The notes beneath the pieces were generated by a model, which was given only the letters and a program-made list of their open reading frames with translations, was not told where the DNA came from and did no database searches. Both the position numbers and the translations under genes were made by a program. Shown here in pieces: positions 26,493-35,630 of a DNA stretch of 45,747 nucleotides. Source of the DNA: Palsa-506 sp963836355 (GTDB lineage: Bacteria; Actinomycetota; Actinomycetes; Streptosporangiales; Streptosporangiaceae); the NCBI GenBank assembly GCA_963836355.1, contig CAWIJO010000008.1:1-45747 (forward strand), read 5' to 3'. Positions within the stretch are counted from its first letter, which is position 1; each line of letters starts with the position of its first letter.

Positions 26493-28230
26493 ATGCTCTT
26501 CTACCCTGTCATGCCGCCGGATGTCACGCTCTCGTGTGCGGAAGATGCCGCGCTGGGCCTGCTGGGGCAGGCGGGCATGGTCGCGGTGCGGGTGGCGGAC
26601 CTGGCCTGGCCGGCCGGGCCGGGCCCGGGTAAGGACGGCCGGACGGCGCTGACCGCGGCGGCGGCGGGGAAGATCCGCACCGGGGACCGTGTGGTCTTCC
26701 TCAAGCCGGTGGCGGTCGCGGCAGCGGTGGTCCGCCGTGACGGGCGGGTGCAGGCTGGCGGGCATCCGGCGGATCACGCCCGCCTCGGCGTGGCCGAGGA
26801 CAGGCTGGATGCCCTGGCCGGCCAGGCGGACGTTATCGGCCAGATCGCCGCGGGCGTCACGCTGAACGGGAAGGTCAAGGGCGCGGCGCGGCGGGCGATG
26901 ACGCCGGCGCTGGCGATCCGGCTCACCCTGCTGATGACGCTCCTGCCCGACGCGGACTACGCCGAAGTGACGGGCGCCCTGCTCGGGGACCTGGCGCTGG
27001 TGCCGTGGCAGCGCCCGTACCGGGTGCCGACCGCGACGGTTTTCTGCACCTGGCGGGACGCGCTCGGGCCCGGCCCGCTGGAGCAGCTGCGGGACCTGGT
27101 GCTGGCCGGGATCGACGCCGAGCACCGCGACCACGATTACCGGGCGGTCACGATCGGCGCCCTGGACGCCTGCTCCATCGACGGGTCGCTGACCCGGGTC
27201 CCGGACACCCCGGCGAACCGGGCCGCGTTCGGCTCGGCCGGCACCGCCGATGACTCCTCGCCCTACCCCCAGCAGCGGGATTCTGTGGCTGTCGCACGCC
27301 TCCACCCGCGCCGCCCTGGCGGTGGTGTCCGGTCCGTCCGGCGCCGCCGCCGGCGGCGGGCGGGAGAAGGGCGAGGCCGAGCAGGCGCTGCTGGACCAGG
27401 CCCTGAAGGACTACCCGCACCTGTTCACCCCGGGCCGGCTGTGGGTGCTCGACCGGAACTTCCCCGGCGCGCCAAGGATCAAGCGGATGCTCGCCACCGG
27501 CACCCATGTGCTGATCCGCGTCAAGGACGGCATCACGCTGCACCGGACCGGGGGCTTCCTGCCCGACGGCTCCTACCTGGCCAGCATCCGCGGCGGCGGG
27601 GTCACGCTCACCGTCCGCGTGATCGAGTACACCGTCACCGTCGCCGGGGCCGACGCCCCGGAGCTGTTCGCCCTGATCACCGACCTGCACGACCACGCCG
27701 CCTACCCGGCGCAGGTCCTCGCCGCCGCCTACCACTGGCGGTGGATAGGGTCGGAGACCTGCCTGAAGGAAGCCAAGTCCGCGATCAGCGGCGCCGGCCC
27801 GTCCACCGGCGCGATGCTCCGCTCCGCCAGCCCGGCCCTCATCGCCCAGGAGCACGCCGCCTGGATCACCGCCGTCGAGCTGACCCGCGCAGCAGCCCGC
27901 GCCGCCGCGGCGATCGCCGTCCCGGCCGGAAAGGGCAAGCGCGCCGGCCAGCCCGTGCACCCGCGCGAGATCTCGTTTACCGCCGCACGCCGCGCGATCA
28001 TCGCCACTACCCGGTCCGGCGCGGCCACCGCCAGCCTGCCCGCCGCGCTGACCGAGGCGAACCGCGACGCCATCCTGGCCGGCCTGGCCCGCCGGCGCGT
28101 AGACACCGACCGCAACCGGCACCGCGACCGGAAGACCAAGGCCCGGCCGGGCTTCCCGCCCGGCGGGCCGCGCATTCCCGTCCTCACCGCGAAAGCCGAG
28201 ATCAGCATCTGCGGCCCCATCGCCGCCTGA
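26493..28230 (+). pseudogene. IS4-family transposase, one frameshift
   Basis: About 580 residues in two frames. The first part (26493 to about 27270) covers the insertion-element N-terminal domain and the beginning of the DDE core, TIGALDACSIDGSLTRVPDTPANRAAFG (first Asp). The second (from about 27285) continues SHASTRAALAVVSGPSG, PGRLWVLDRNFPGAPRIKRML (second Asp), and YHWRWIGSETCLKEAKSAI, the Tyr/Arg/Glu/Lys C-terminal signature. A single-base indel near 27275, between PYPQ and the SHAS segment, breaks the chain. Given the perfect inverted repeats and target duplication, the mutation must postdate transposition, or be a base-call error. ATG 26493 starts the usual MLFYPVMPPDVTLS. Confidence 0.88.
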
Positions 28231-28402
28231 ACGCCCCATCTCCCAGTCCCCGCACCCTCAAGCACTGCCCAGCCCGCCGACCGTGGAACCGGCCGCATCC
28301 GGAGCGACAGCCGGGGCGCCAGCATGCCCGCCCGCCGCGATCACTCTCTGCCGGCCACCCGGACGCCACCGCCCGCCAGCGCGGTCAAGACCGCGAACGC
28401 TC

Positions 28403-28430
28403 CGATCACGCTGAACTACATGGCATTGGG
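28403..28430 (-). repeat. IS4 right inverted repeat
   Basis: 28 bp, partner of 26256-26283. Confidence 0.9.
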
Positions 28431-28501
28431 CCGGCACCGGCGCCCTGTTCTGTCCCGTGGCACCGGATCCCCTATCCGGGATTTGGAATAGACCATCTGA
28501 G

Positions 28502-29110
28502 CTACGCGTGCGCCGGTGCCGGATCGCCGGGGAGCGCCCGCCAGCCCCGCCCGATCTCCCGCAGCATCGGCGGGTACACGATCAGGTGCCGGAACGGCCT
28601 GATCGCGGCCATGTAGCCGGTCCCGAGCAGCCCGTTTGGCTTGACCAGGACGGCCATCTGGCCGCGGTAGCCGCCGGTCCCATCTGGAATCCAGCCGATG
28701 TGCATGATCCCGTGAACGGTCCGGTTGACGATCTCCGCGGCCCACTCGTCGGCGGTCAGGAACAGCGAGGTGAAGGGGAGGGCGGCGAAGTCCGGGCCGG
28801 ATGGGGCGTCGCGCAGATCCGCCGGCAATCGGTCGCGCAGCGCCGGCCGCGCCGAGCCGTTGCCGGCGTCCGGGCCGTCCCAGCCGAGCAGCTTGCCGGC
28901 CTTCCAGCGGATCGCCCAGAGCGTGCGGACGGCGCAGGAGGCGGAGGCTTGCGACGGGTCGCCGCGCGAAGCCCACCATTGCACCAGCCGAGGGAAGTCG
29001 TCCGGGCCGCCCGGCGTCGGCAGTGCCCACACGTCCTCGAGCCGGAAGTCGCCCGTGAGCTCGTGGATGCGCCAGGGCCGGGAGGTGTGCGCGGTGTTCG
29101 GGAGCCGCAT
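28502..29110 (-). CDS. DUF2867 domain protein
   Basis: 202 residues, an essentially full-length DUF2867 protein: WRIHELTGDFRLEDVWALPTPGGPDDFPRLV, AIRWKAGKLLGWD, AEIVNRTVHGIMHIGWIPDGTGGYRGQMAVLVKP and YMAAIRPFRHLIVYPP. The biochemical role of the family is unknown. It is divergent from the TetR gene at 29199 with 88 bp between, and a perfect 16-bp palindrome lies about 15 bp upstream of its start. This gene is therefore the likely target of that repressor. A GGAGG ribosome site lies seven bases before ATG 29110. Intact. Confidence 0.8.
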   Translation of the reverse strand: MRLPNTAHTSRPWRIHELTGDFRLEDVWALPTPGGPDDFPRLVQWWASRGDPSQASASCAVRTLWAIRWKAGKLLGWDGPDAGNGSARPALRDRLPADLRDAPSGPDFAALPFTSLFLTADEWAAEIVNRTVHGIMHIGWIPDGTGGYRGQMAVLVKPNGLLGTGYMAAIRPFRHLIVYPPMLREIGRGWRALPGDPAPAHA

Positions 29111-29125
29111 GCGGGAACCTCCATA

Positions 29126-29141
29126 TATACGGTACCGTATA
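29126..29141. promoter_or_regulatory. Palindromic TetR operator candidate
   Basis: TATACGGTACCGTATA is a perfect 16-bp palindrome in the 88-bp divergent space between DUF2867 and TetR, AT-rich against a GC-rich background and overlapping where a -10 box for DUF2867 would lie. The position and symmetry are typical of a TetR autoregulatory operator. Confidence 0.75.
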
Positions 29142-29198
29142 AATGGAATGTAGCACCGCCAGCGGCGCCGTCAACTCCCAGACTGATAGTGAGAGGCC

Positions 29199-29747
29199 AT
29201 GGCCGCCATCACCCGGACGCCCCGTAGCAGGTGGATCGAGGAAGGCTTGCGGGCCCTTGCGGCCGGCGGCCCGGACGCCGTCCGCGTCGAGGCCCTGGCG
29301 CAGGCGCTCGGCGTGACCAAGGGCGGCTTCTACGGGCATTTCGCCGACCGGAACGCGCTGCTCGACGAGATGCTCGACTCCTGGGAGCGGATGAGCACCG
29401 ATGAGGTGCTCGAGCGCGTCGAGCGCAAGGGCGGCGACGCCAGGGCCAGGCTACGGCTGGCGGGCGCGCTCACCTTCTCCAGCGAGCTGCTGCCGATCGA
29501 CCTGGCAATCCGCGACTGGTCCCGGCGTGACCAGCCGGTCGCCGAGCGCCTCCGACGCGTCGACAACCGGCGCATGGACTACCTGCGCCTGCTGTTCGGC
29601 GCGATCTGCCGCGACGAGGACGATGCCGAGGCCCGCAGCATGCTCGCCTTCTCCCTCGTGATCGGCCACCACTTCATGGCCGCCGATCACGGCGAGCGCA
29701 GCCACGCAGACGTACTGGAGCTTGCCGCGAGGTGGCTCTTGGCGTAG
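29199..29747 (+). CDS. TetR-family transcriptional regulator
   Basis: 182 residues. The N-terminal TetR helix-turn-helix is clear (GPDAVRVEALAQALGVTKGGFYGHFADRNALLDEMLDSW, about 25-63). The helical C-terminal ligand domain has LAIRDWSRRDQPVAERLRRVDNRRMDYLRLLF, common in TetR regulators of small oxidoreductase or DUF2867 cassettes. It should bind as a dimer to the 16-bp palindrome at 29126-29141, repressing DUF2867 and itself, and release on binding an unknown small molecule. ATG 29199 has GAGAGG just upstream. Intact; the neighbour relation and operator support the call. Confidence 0.9.
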   Translation: MAAITRTPRSRWIEEGLRALAAGGPDAVRVEALAQALGVTKGGFYGHFADRNALLDEMLDSWERMSTDEVLERVERKGGDARARLRLAGALTFSSELLPIDLAIRDWSRRDQPVAERLRRVDNRRMDYLRLLFGAICRDEDDAEARSMLAFSLVIGHHFMAADHGERSHADVLELAARWLLA

Positions 29748-30108
29748 CAGCGTCGTGATCGGTGCGAGCCTGATCGGGCGTTATCCCTCATCATGCGAAG
29801 GTCAGCAGCGCTCCCGCCCCAACCCGGTGGCCCCTCCCCGTGTCACATGGCGAACCCCGCCGGGAACAATGCAGCTGGGAGGCCAGTGCCCCCGACAAGC
29901 AGCAGCCCGGGCACGACTGCACCCGTCCGGCTGCCGACGGCTGCCGACTCCACCCGCAGTAGTCCCGCACACAACCCCCGGTTCGGTGCGGCACGGGCAG
30001 CAATGCCGATCGGTGACGGCCAGCATACAGATCGGCGGCTCGGCGGGCGGGCTTGCCTTGGCGCTCGGCTACGTCCAGTGACCAGTTTGCGAGCAGCCGA
30101 TAAAGCGA
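29748..30108. other. Stretch without supported gene
   Basis: Space between the convergent TetR and SRPBCC genes. Frames on both strands are short shadows. No terminator hairpin was confidently identified. Confidence 0.4.
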
Positions 30109-30723
30109 TCAGTTCCCGGCGAGGCGTTCGGCCCGCTGTTTGATGGTGCGGAGCATCTTGCGCTCCATCACCCATGAGCCTGGCTCGATGATGGGGTACG
30201 CGAGCTTGTCCTTGACCGGCAGGGCGGCGGTGTCGAAGCGGTTGCGGCTGATCAGCCGGGTGTGCCCGTTAGCTGGGCGTAGCTCGAACGACCACACCCA
30301 CGCGTGGTTGCTGGAGCGAATGACCATCGCCCGCTGCGGGTCGAGCAGTTCCACGCGCATCGTATAGCCAGGCATCGGAATCTCGTCACCGACCTTGAGG
30401 TGCTGAAACTCGGGGATGATGCGGTCGGTGTTGTGGATGTCGATGCCCAGCCGGCGCTCGATCCAGTCGTAGGTGTACGCGCCGCCGCGCCCTGGGCCCA
30501 TCTGCACCAGCCAGGGCCAGATCGCCGACGGCGGCGCGTCGATCTCGACCACCCGGGTCGCTACGATGTCCGGATCGGGCATCAGCTCGTCGCCGGCAAC
30601 CTCACCGGTTGCCTCCTGCGCTGTGGCGCCCCAGTGCAGGTGCCACTCGCGCAGGAAACGGACATAAACCAGCGCGGCCGCGCCCGCGATCATCAAGCCT
30701 GCGCCTACCCGCTTACCTTGCAT
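30109..30723 (-). CDS. SRPBCC-family protein with N-terminal membrane helix
   Basis: 204 residues. After a short basic start there is one hydrophobic helix (GAGLMIAGAAALVYVRFL, about 7-24), then a START/Bet v1-like SRPBCC domain: VATRVVEIDAPPSAIWPWLVQMGPGRGGAYTYDWIERRLG, then GDEIPMPGYTMRVELLDPQRAMVIRS and SWVMERKMLRTIKQRAERLAG. These proteins have a deep hydrophobic pocket for lipids or aromatic ligands. The helix suggests membrane anchoring with the domain in the cytoplasm or outside, which is not resolvable here. GGAGG precedes ATG 30723 by nine bases. Intact; the ligand is unknown. Confidence 0.82.
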   Translation of the reverse strand: MQGKRVGAGLMIAGAAALVYVRFLREWHLHWGATAQEATGEVAGDELMPDPDIVATRVVEIDAPPSAIWPWLVQMGPGRGGAYTYDWIERRLGIDIHNTDRIIPEFQHLKVGDEIPMPGYTMRVELLDPQRAMVIRSSNHAWVWSFELRPANGHTRLISRNRFDTAALPVKDKLAYPIIEPGSWVMERKMLRTIKQRAERLAGN

Positions 30724-30959
30724 CGGCGCACCTCCGCGTCATCGCACCAATCCGGTAGGTGTTCCATCAGGACATCGCTCACTAGCAAAATCCCGGTGCG
30801 TGCTTGATGCTCAGCTCCGCTACGTTGTTCGCTTGCCTTCACCTCCATCGTGCTGCGCCGGGCGCGGGCGTCAGCAGGGCCGAACGTCACCAGACGGCTG
30901 TCCCGCCATGCTGTCGGTCCGGATCGGGGAGCGTCCACCGTCTGTGTAAGTGATCGTGG

Positions 30960-31437
30960 CGGCCATGGGTCGGGATCCGCCCCTCGAAGTAGATCGTGAA
31001 CGCCTGGAGCGCCTGTTTCCAGCCGGAGCTGCGGATCCGGTGTTCGGGCCACGGTAGTCCTGCAGGTTCCTCACCGCGAGGTAGAGCACTTCGAGGGCGG
31101 CCTGAGATCCGGGGAGACGTCGGCGTCATAGATCTCGCGCAGGTGCGCGCGATGTCGCGGGTGCTCATGCCATGGGCATACAGCGCGATGATCCGGTCGT
31201 CGAAGCCCTCCAGCCGGGTCTGGCCCTTGCGCACGATCTGCGGCTTGAAGCTGCCAGCCCGGTCTCTGGGGACGGCCAGGTCCACCGCCCCGACATCGGT
31301 CAGCACCGTCTTGGCCGTGCTGCCGTTGCGGCTGTTCCCGCTGCCCCGCCCGGCCGGGTCATGCTTCTCATAACCCAGGTGGACAGTCATCTCCTCAGCC
31401 AGCGCCCGCTCCAGCACGGCCGGCCGGGTCTGGCGGG
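30960..31437 (-). pseudogene. IS256-family transposase remnant with catalytic core deleted
   Basis: Reading leftward from 31437: LERALAEEMTVHLGYEKHDPAGRGSGNSRNG, VDLAVPRDRAGSFKPQIVRKGQTRLEGFDDRIIALYAHGMSTRDIA, the N-terminal domain of an IS256 (mutator-type) transposase. Near 31105 the text jumps straight to the extreme C-terminus, LEVLYLAVRNLQDYRGPN and, one frame off, SGWKQALQAFTIYFEGRIPT. The DDE catalytic middle (about 230 residues) is gone. The 5' end stops where the L flank of composite repeat 3 begins. A different, longer IS256 copy lies at 43961-45528. Confidence 0.85.
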
Positions 31438-32280
31438 AGGTGCGGTGCTGGCGGTGCGGTAGTGCGCTGGGCTGGTTCCCCGGCGCTGGCCGTGCGGGCT
31501 GCGGTGGCCGGCCGGGCTGACGGTGGCAGGTAGGTAAGCCAGGCTGCAGCGCGCCTGTCTTGCCTGGCCGCGGGTGGACGGCTGACCGGCGGTCGGGGAG
31601 ACTGCAGCCAGGGTGCCTGCCTGTGGGGCGCGGTGTCCGGGGGCCGCGCGTGATGACCATATAAGTTGGCCTACAGCAGAGCGCACTGCCCCTGACCTGG
31701 GCTGCGTCATCGCAGATGGCTACAGCGTCAGCCCGTGGATAGATGGTAAGGAGAAGGTCTACGGTTCGATTCCGTAAGGGGGCTCGATTCGGGTCGTGAC
31801 CTGGGGTTTTATCTAGCCTGACGGGCCGTCCGGTAAAGCGGGTGGCCGTGCTTGCTGCAGGGAGAAGGTCCGCCCGCTCGGCGATGGCAGTTCCGCTCAT
31901 GTCTGCTGACGTGCTGTTATGGCGCGGCCAGGTTCTCTTGGCGTTAGCTATAGCGTCCGCACACCAGATAAGTTTCAGATGCTGGCGGCCCGGGTCGGCT
32001 GCTCAGGCGCGGTCGGTACGCTCTCGGCCGCCGGCGCTGGGCCGGCCGAGCCGGGGCTGCGGGCATGTCGCTGTGGGAAAGCGACTCCGGCTGCTGGCGT
32101 GGCGTCGCTCGGGCCTGCGTGCTGGCGGCCGACGGGACCCGCCCGGCGTCAGCCGTGAAGCCGACGCGACGGCTGTCACGCTGGGTGATCTTCCGCCAAG
32201 CAGTCGCGGGCGTGTGCTACGCGCCGAACGCCGACTCGGTGCGGGCCGCGCAAACGCCTGTTTGTAAACCCGCCGGTCAG
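31437..32280 (+). repeat. Composite repeat copy 3 (L flank + core + R flank)
   Basis: The same order as copy 1: about 300 bp of L flank, the core at 31743-31785 and about 495 bp of R flank. CCATATAAGTT (one change from the consensus word) lies at 31657-31667 and CCAGATAAGTT at 31964-31974. Many small indels separate it from copies 1 and 2, so the array is not a recent duplication of one block. Confidence 0.8.
31743..31785 (+). repeat. tRNA-Thr(GGT) 3'-half / att core, copy 3
   Basis: Identical to 8529-8571 although the flanks differ by many indels; the core is the most conserved part of the repeat. Confidence 0.75.
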
Positions 32281-32305
32281 CGCCGCCGCGACTCCAGTGC
32301 CCTAC

Positions 32306-32330
32306 CACGCCCTGCTACATGGCATTGGAC
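32306..32330. other. Possible scar of an IS4-type right end
   Basis: CTACATGGCATTGG at about 32315 equals the outermost bases of the IS4 right inverted repeat (28417-28429), with looser similarity further left. There is no left partner nearby, so this may be a solo end or chance. Confidence 0.3.
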
Positions 32331-32549
32331 GTGGCCCAGTCGAAGTCCTGCTCCCATAATGCGTGTCCCACTCGAAATAGGATATGTGGGTGACCAGCAG
32401 GCAGGCGGGTTTGCTTGGGCCGGATGCAAGGGGGGACGTGCCCGGCCCTGGTTTCGTTGGTGCGACTACCTCAGCCAGAGAGAGACCGAAGGTCTGGTGA
32501 GCCGCACGGGGACACCCGGGGTGACGGCCAGGGAACGGAGGTGCCGGTC

Positions 32550-33824
32550 GTGGAGACGTCAGCGGTCCTCGCCAGCGCCGAGGACCGAGTAGTCGGCGAA
32601 GCGGTTGCCGCGCTCGAGCGACGTCATCTGGCACACCACCAGGCATCCAGCCCGGAAGAGCGCCGTCGCTACTTGCGGGAACTGTTCGGGCTTGTCGTCA
32701 GGTGCGCGCAGGAGGGCGACGCCGAGCCGATCATCGCGTCGTCCGGGCAATTCGCGGCGGATCGCTTTGCGGACGGCTTCGAGATTGCCGAGATCCAGGG
32801 GATATTCAACGTCCTGCAGCAGGTGCTCTGGAGCCACCTAGCCAGCACATTCGCAGGCGACCAGCGGATCGAGGCGCTCAGGCTGGTGAACGCCATCCTC
32901 GGGGCGGGGAAAGACGCGCTGGCCAGAACCTATGTGGCCCTGGCCAGCCGGGGAGCCAGTCCGCCGGGCGAGCAGCCCGCGGGGCCGCGGAGAGGTGGCG
33001 AGGCGGCTGCCGGGGGCGCCGCGGCTGGGGCTGCTGGCCTGGCGGGCGCCGCCGTCCGGACGGAGGTCGTCGGTCATGTTGGCGTCATCACCCTTGCCGA
33101 CCAGCGCCGGCGCAACGCCATTAGCGCCCAGATGGCCAATGGCGTCGCCGCCGCCTTCGGGAGCCTGCGAGCCGGCGGCGTGCGCACTGTCGTGCTCCGC
33201 GCCGCGGCGGGAATGCACGTCTGGTCGGCCGGCCATGACATCAATGAGCTTCCCCGGGGCGGGCGTGATCCGCTGGCCTACAACGACCCTCTTGAACAGC
33301 TGCTCCGCGCCATCCGCACCTTCCCGGCCCCGGTCATCGCCATGGTGCACGGCTCGGTGTGGGGCGGGGCGTTCGACCTGGTGCTCAGCTGCGACCTGGT
33401 GATCGCCGACGAGACGGCGACGTTCGCCATCACGGCCGCCAACCTGGGAATGCCGTACAACACCACCGGGCTGCTGCATTCCCTCGGCCGGCTGCCCGTC
33501 AACCTCGTCAAGGAGATGTTCTTCACCGCCGCGCCCCTCGACGCCCAGAAGGCCAGGGAATGGCTGGTGATCAATTACCTGGTGGGGTCGGCCGAACTCG
33601 AAAGGTTCACCCTCGACCTGGCCGCGACAATGGCGTCGAAGTCGCCGCTGGCGATGGCGGTCGTCAAGGAACAGCTCCGCGTCCTGACGGACTACCAGCC
33701 CATCGCGGCGCAGGTGCACGAACGCGTCCAGGGGCTGCGACGGGAGGCATACGACAGCAACGACTACCTCGAGGGCCTCAAGGCCTTCGCCGAGAAACGC
33801 CCGCCGATCTTCCGCGGCACCTGA
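32550..33824 (+). CDS. RsbRD-like helical sensor domain fused to methylmalonyl-CoA decarboxylase-type crotonase
   Basis: 424 residues in two parts. Residues about 10-133 are all helical and resemble the RsbRD/RsbR N-terminal bundle (RRYLRELFGLVVRCAQEGDAEPIIASSGQFAADRFADGFEIAEIQGIFNVLQQVLW...), normally a stressosome or kinase sensor module. An Ala/Gly/Pro linker follows (135-170). Residues 170-424 match E. coli ScpB (methylmalonyl-CoA decarboxylase) closely in pattern: WSAGHDINELPRGGRDPLAYNDPL (catalytic His about 230), MVHGSVWGGAFDLVLSCDL (oxyanion Gly), NLGMPYNTTG (Tyr about 304), YDSNDYLEGLKAFAEKR. The catalytic residues are kept, so decarboxylation of methylmalonyl-CoA or a similar acyl-CoA is likely. 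A GTG start at 32550 has GGAG nine bases upstream. The fusion is intact and unusual; a base-call fusion is unlikely because the linker is long and in frame. Confidence 0.8.
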   Translation: METSAVLASAEDRVVGEAVAALERRHLAHHQASSPEERRRYLRELFGLVVRCAQEGDAEPIIASSGQFAADRFADGFEIAEIQGIFNVLQQVLWSHLASTFAGDQRIEALRLVNAILGAGKDALARTYVALASRGASPPGEQPAGPRRGGEAAAGGAAAGAAGLAGAAVRTEVVGHVGVITLADQRRRNAISAQMANGVAAAFGSLRAGGVRTVVLRAAAGMHVWSAGHDINELPRGGRDPLAYNDPLEQLLRAIRTFPAPVIAMVHGSVWGGAFDLVLSCDLVIADETATFAITAANLGMPYNTTGLLHSLGRLPVNLVKEMFFTAAPLDAQKAREWLVINYLVGSAELERFTLDLAATMASKSPLAMAVVKEQLRVLTDYQPIAAQVHERVQGLRREAYDSNDYLEGLKAFAEKRPPIFRGT

Positions 33825-34344
33825 CGCCACCAGCCCCGGGCGGTTCAGCTGCTCGCCTCCAGGCGAATCGCCAGCACCGCACCGTGCACGTGGATCGTCT
33901 GCAGCCGACACGCCAGTCGGGCGCCGCGCCGAGGAGATGGATCAGCAAAACGTGCGCTCGATGCCCAGATCGCGCTGGTCCGGCTTGCTAAAGGCCGGAC
34001 GGGTCACCGAGATTCTGATCACGATGGCGCGCACGCACACGACGGAACGCTCAGGTTGCGAGCGACGTTCATCCCAAACCTGCAGGCACCACTGCGCGCA
34101 GCGCTGGCGGTGTTCGATGCGCTGGACGGCCCCCGCTGGAAACCGCAGACCGCCTCGCGGTCAGGGCTTACAACCTGAAGACACAGCCGATCGAGATCCT
34201 CCAGCTAGCCACCAGCAGCCTGGGACAAATTGAAGCACCCGACCGATCAGGACGAGAAGCTCAGGCTTACGTAACGCTGCCAACCAAGATGCAGCGTGCG
34301 GAGAGCGGCATGACCGGACCTCTATGTGGATCTTAGCTTGCCGT
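33825..34344. other. Stretch without supported gene
   Basis: Space after the fusion gene. A rightward frame at 33937-34233 reads as chance. No repeats or RNA genes were recognised. Confidence 0.4.
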
Positions 34345-34556
34345 TTAACCTGTCTTCTTGCTGACAGCTTCGCCGGCTGTGGTCTTCTTCAGGTTCTTGC
34401 CCACGTCATGGCGCGCGGCGGGGCGGCGGTTCTTGGATCCGGGCAGCCGACCGGGGCCGGGCTTGCCGGGTTTCGGCGCGCCGGCCGTGTGCGTGCTGAG
34501 AATTCCGTCCACGGCCGTGACCAGCAGAGTTGCTCTCCCAGCCGTCCGGCCGTGAT
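34345..34556 (-). pseudogene. C-terminal tail of a transposase, remnant
   Basis: The leftward frame ends APKPGKPGPGRLPGSKNRRPAARHDVGKNLKK and a stop. This basic, Pro/Gly-rich tail is typical of a group of actinobacterial DDE transposases (GPGRPPGSKN.RPA.RHDVGK). Everything upstream of the tail has been replaced by the HD-domain gene fragment, marking a deletion or insertion junction near 34556. Confidence 0.45.
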
Positions 34557-34558
34557 GA

Positions 34559-35495
34559 TCACCGATCATGTGCCTGCGGTTTCTGCCACACGCGGACGGG
34601 CACGATGACTCGGCCGAGGTCGTGCATAAACGCGGCGCGCCGAAGCATCGCGAGCGTGCCAGCGTCGAGGCGGCACCGCTCGGCAGCCCGTACGGCAAGG
34701 GCGGCGACACCCGACGAGTGTCCGGCCAGATACGGCGAGCTAAGGTCAGCGAAGTCGCCGATGGCGGCCATCGCCCGGTCGAGTTCCTCGTCCTGCAGTA
34801 TCAGGAACGGACCTGGCTCGCGAGCAAGCGCCTCGTCCCACACGGAGGCACCGTCGGCGACAGCCAGAATGTCGTGGGCGTGGCCGGTCACCAAGGAGGC
34901 GATGGCCGGATCGAATGCCCGGCCGGCTCGCGCTCGGACCACCTCTGCGGCGTTTTCCACCCCGCCCCGTTCGCAGTGAAACGCAGCGTCCCGGGCGACA
35001 TGCGCGATCCGGACCGCCAGCGGGATCTCGTCGCCCTTCACATGACCGTTCCCGCTGCCGTCCCACCGCTCGGCGAGACACGCGAACAGCGAATGGATCG
35101 AGGCGGGCAGACCGAGGCGATCGGTGAGCATTCGCGCCACCTCGCAGATCGCCGTCTGATGGGGACGGTAATGCCGCGCTGCTCGGGGGAACCGCCGGGC
35201 GACGACGCGGCGCATGGCCGGCTCTTCTGGAGGCGCCAGTGCCCGCAGGATGCCTGCCGTCAGCTCCCCTTGGGGAGCCGAACATCACCGGGGTGACATG
35301 CGTGAGCACCGACGCGTCGTCGTGGAAGATCTCTGCCGCGATGTCAGCATCAGCGGTGCAGCCGACGTAGAAGAGCAGGCATACGTAGTACGCCTGCGCT
35401 GCCGTCACGTCGTCGACACCGAGGCGCTCGCCTAGGCGAACGGCGAACACGCCATACAGCTCGCGGCGGCCGTACCTTGAGGCACGATCGCCCAT
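34559..35495 (-). pseudogene. HD-domain regulator/phosphohydrolase, frameshifted and truncated
   Basis: The first part from ATG 35495 reads ELYGVFAVRLGERLGVDDVTAAQAYYVCLLFYVGCTADADIAAEIFHDDASVLTHVTPVMFGSP. A frame change near 35275 continues it with MRRVVARRFPRAARHY, LPASIHSLFACLAERWDGSGNGHVKGDEIPLAVRIAHVARDAAF (the HD-GYP-like xRWDGxG region) and RRAAFMHDLGRVIVPVRVWQKP (the HD pair). Actinobacterial relatives continue with the rest of the HD-GYP fold and a LuxR helix-turn-helix. Here the frame runs into foreign DNA at about 34559, inside the second HD half. The protein would have hydrolysed a phosphoester, possibly a cyclic dinucleotide, but it is broken. Confidence 0.7.
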
Positions 35496-35630
35496 CGGGC
35501 CGGCAGATGAGGATGCCCAGCTAACTACCGGCGAGGCGGGCGCTCGGCCTGAGCCTTGATGTTGGTGGGGGAGGATCGGGCCGCCGTCTCCCGCGTCGCC
35601 GCCGGCGAAGGGGGTACTGCGCCAGCTGGT

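Larger units (their letters stand above)
26256..28430 (+). mobile_element. IS4-family insertion sequence
   Basis: About 2.17 kb, bounded by perfect 28-bp inverted repeats (26256-26283 and 28403-28430) and by a 6-bp direct repeat CCGGCA just outside each end (26250-26255 and 28431-28436), a likely target-site duplication. Fresh ends suggest a recent insertion, although its transposase has a frameshift. Confidence 0.9.
25112..31785 (+). mobile_element. Predicted cis-mobilisable unit II (core 2 to core 3)
   Basis: A 6.7-kb segment bounded by direct copies of the core, with the R flank at its left end and the L flank at its right end, and no integrase inside. The cargo is an NTF2-like protein, DUF2867, TetR and SRPBCC genes, plus IS4 and an IS256 remnant. 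The arrangement fits a CIME-type element (att-flanked, mobilised in trans). Inference from geometry. Confidence 0.35.

Noticed and set aside
27148..28239. 363-codon minus-strand frame across the IS4 transposase
   Set aside because: Gly/Arg-rich composition and exactly antisense to the transposase; a shadow.
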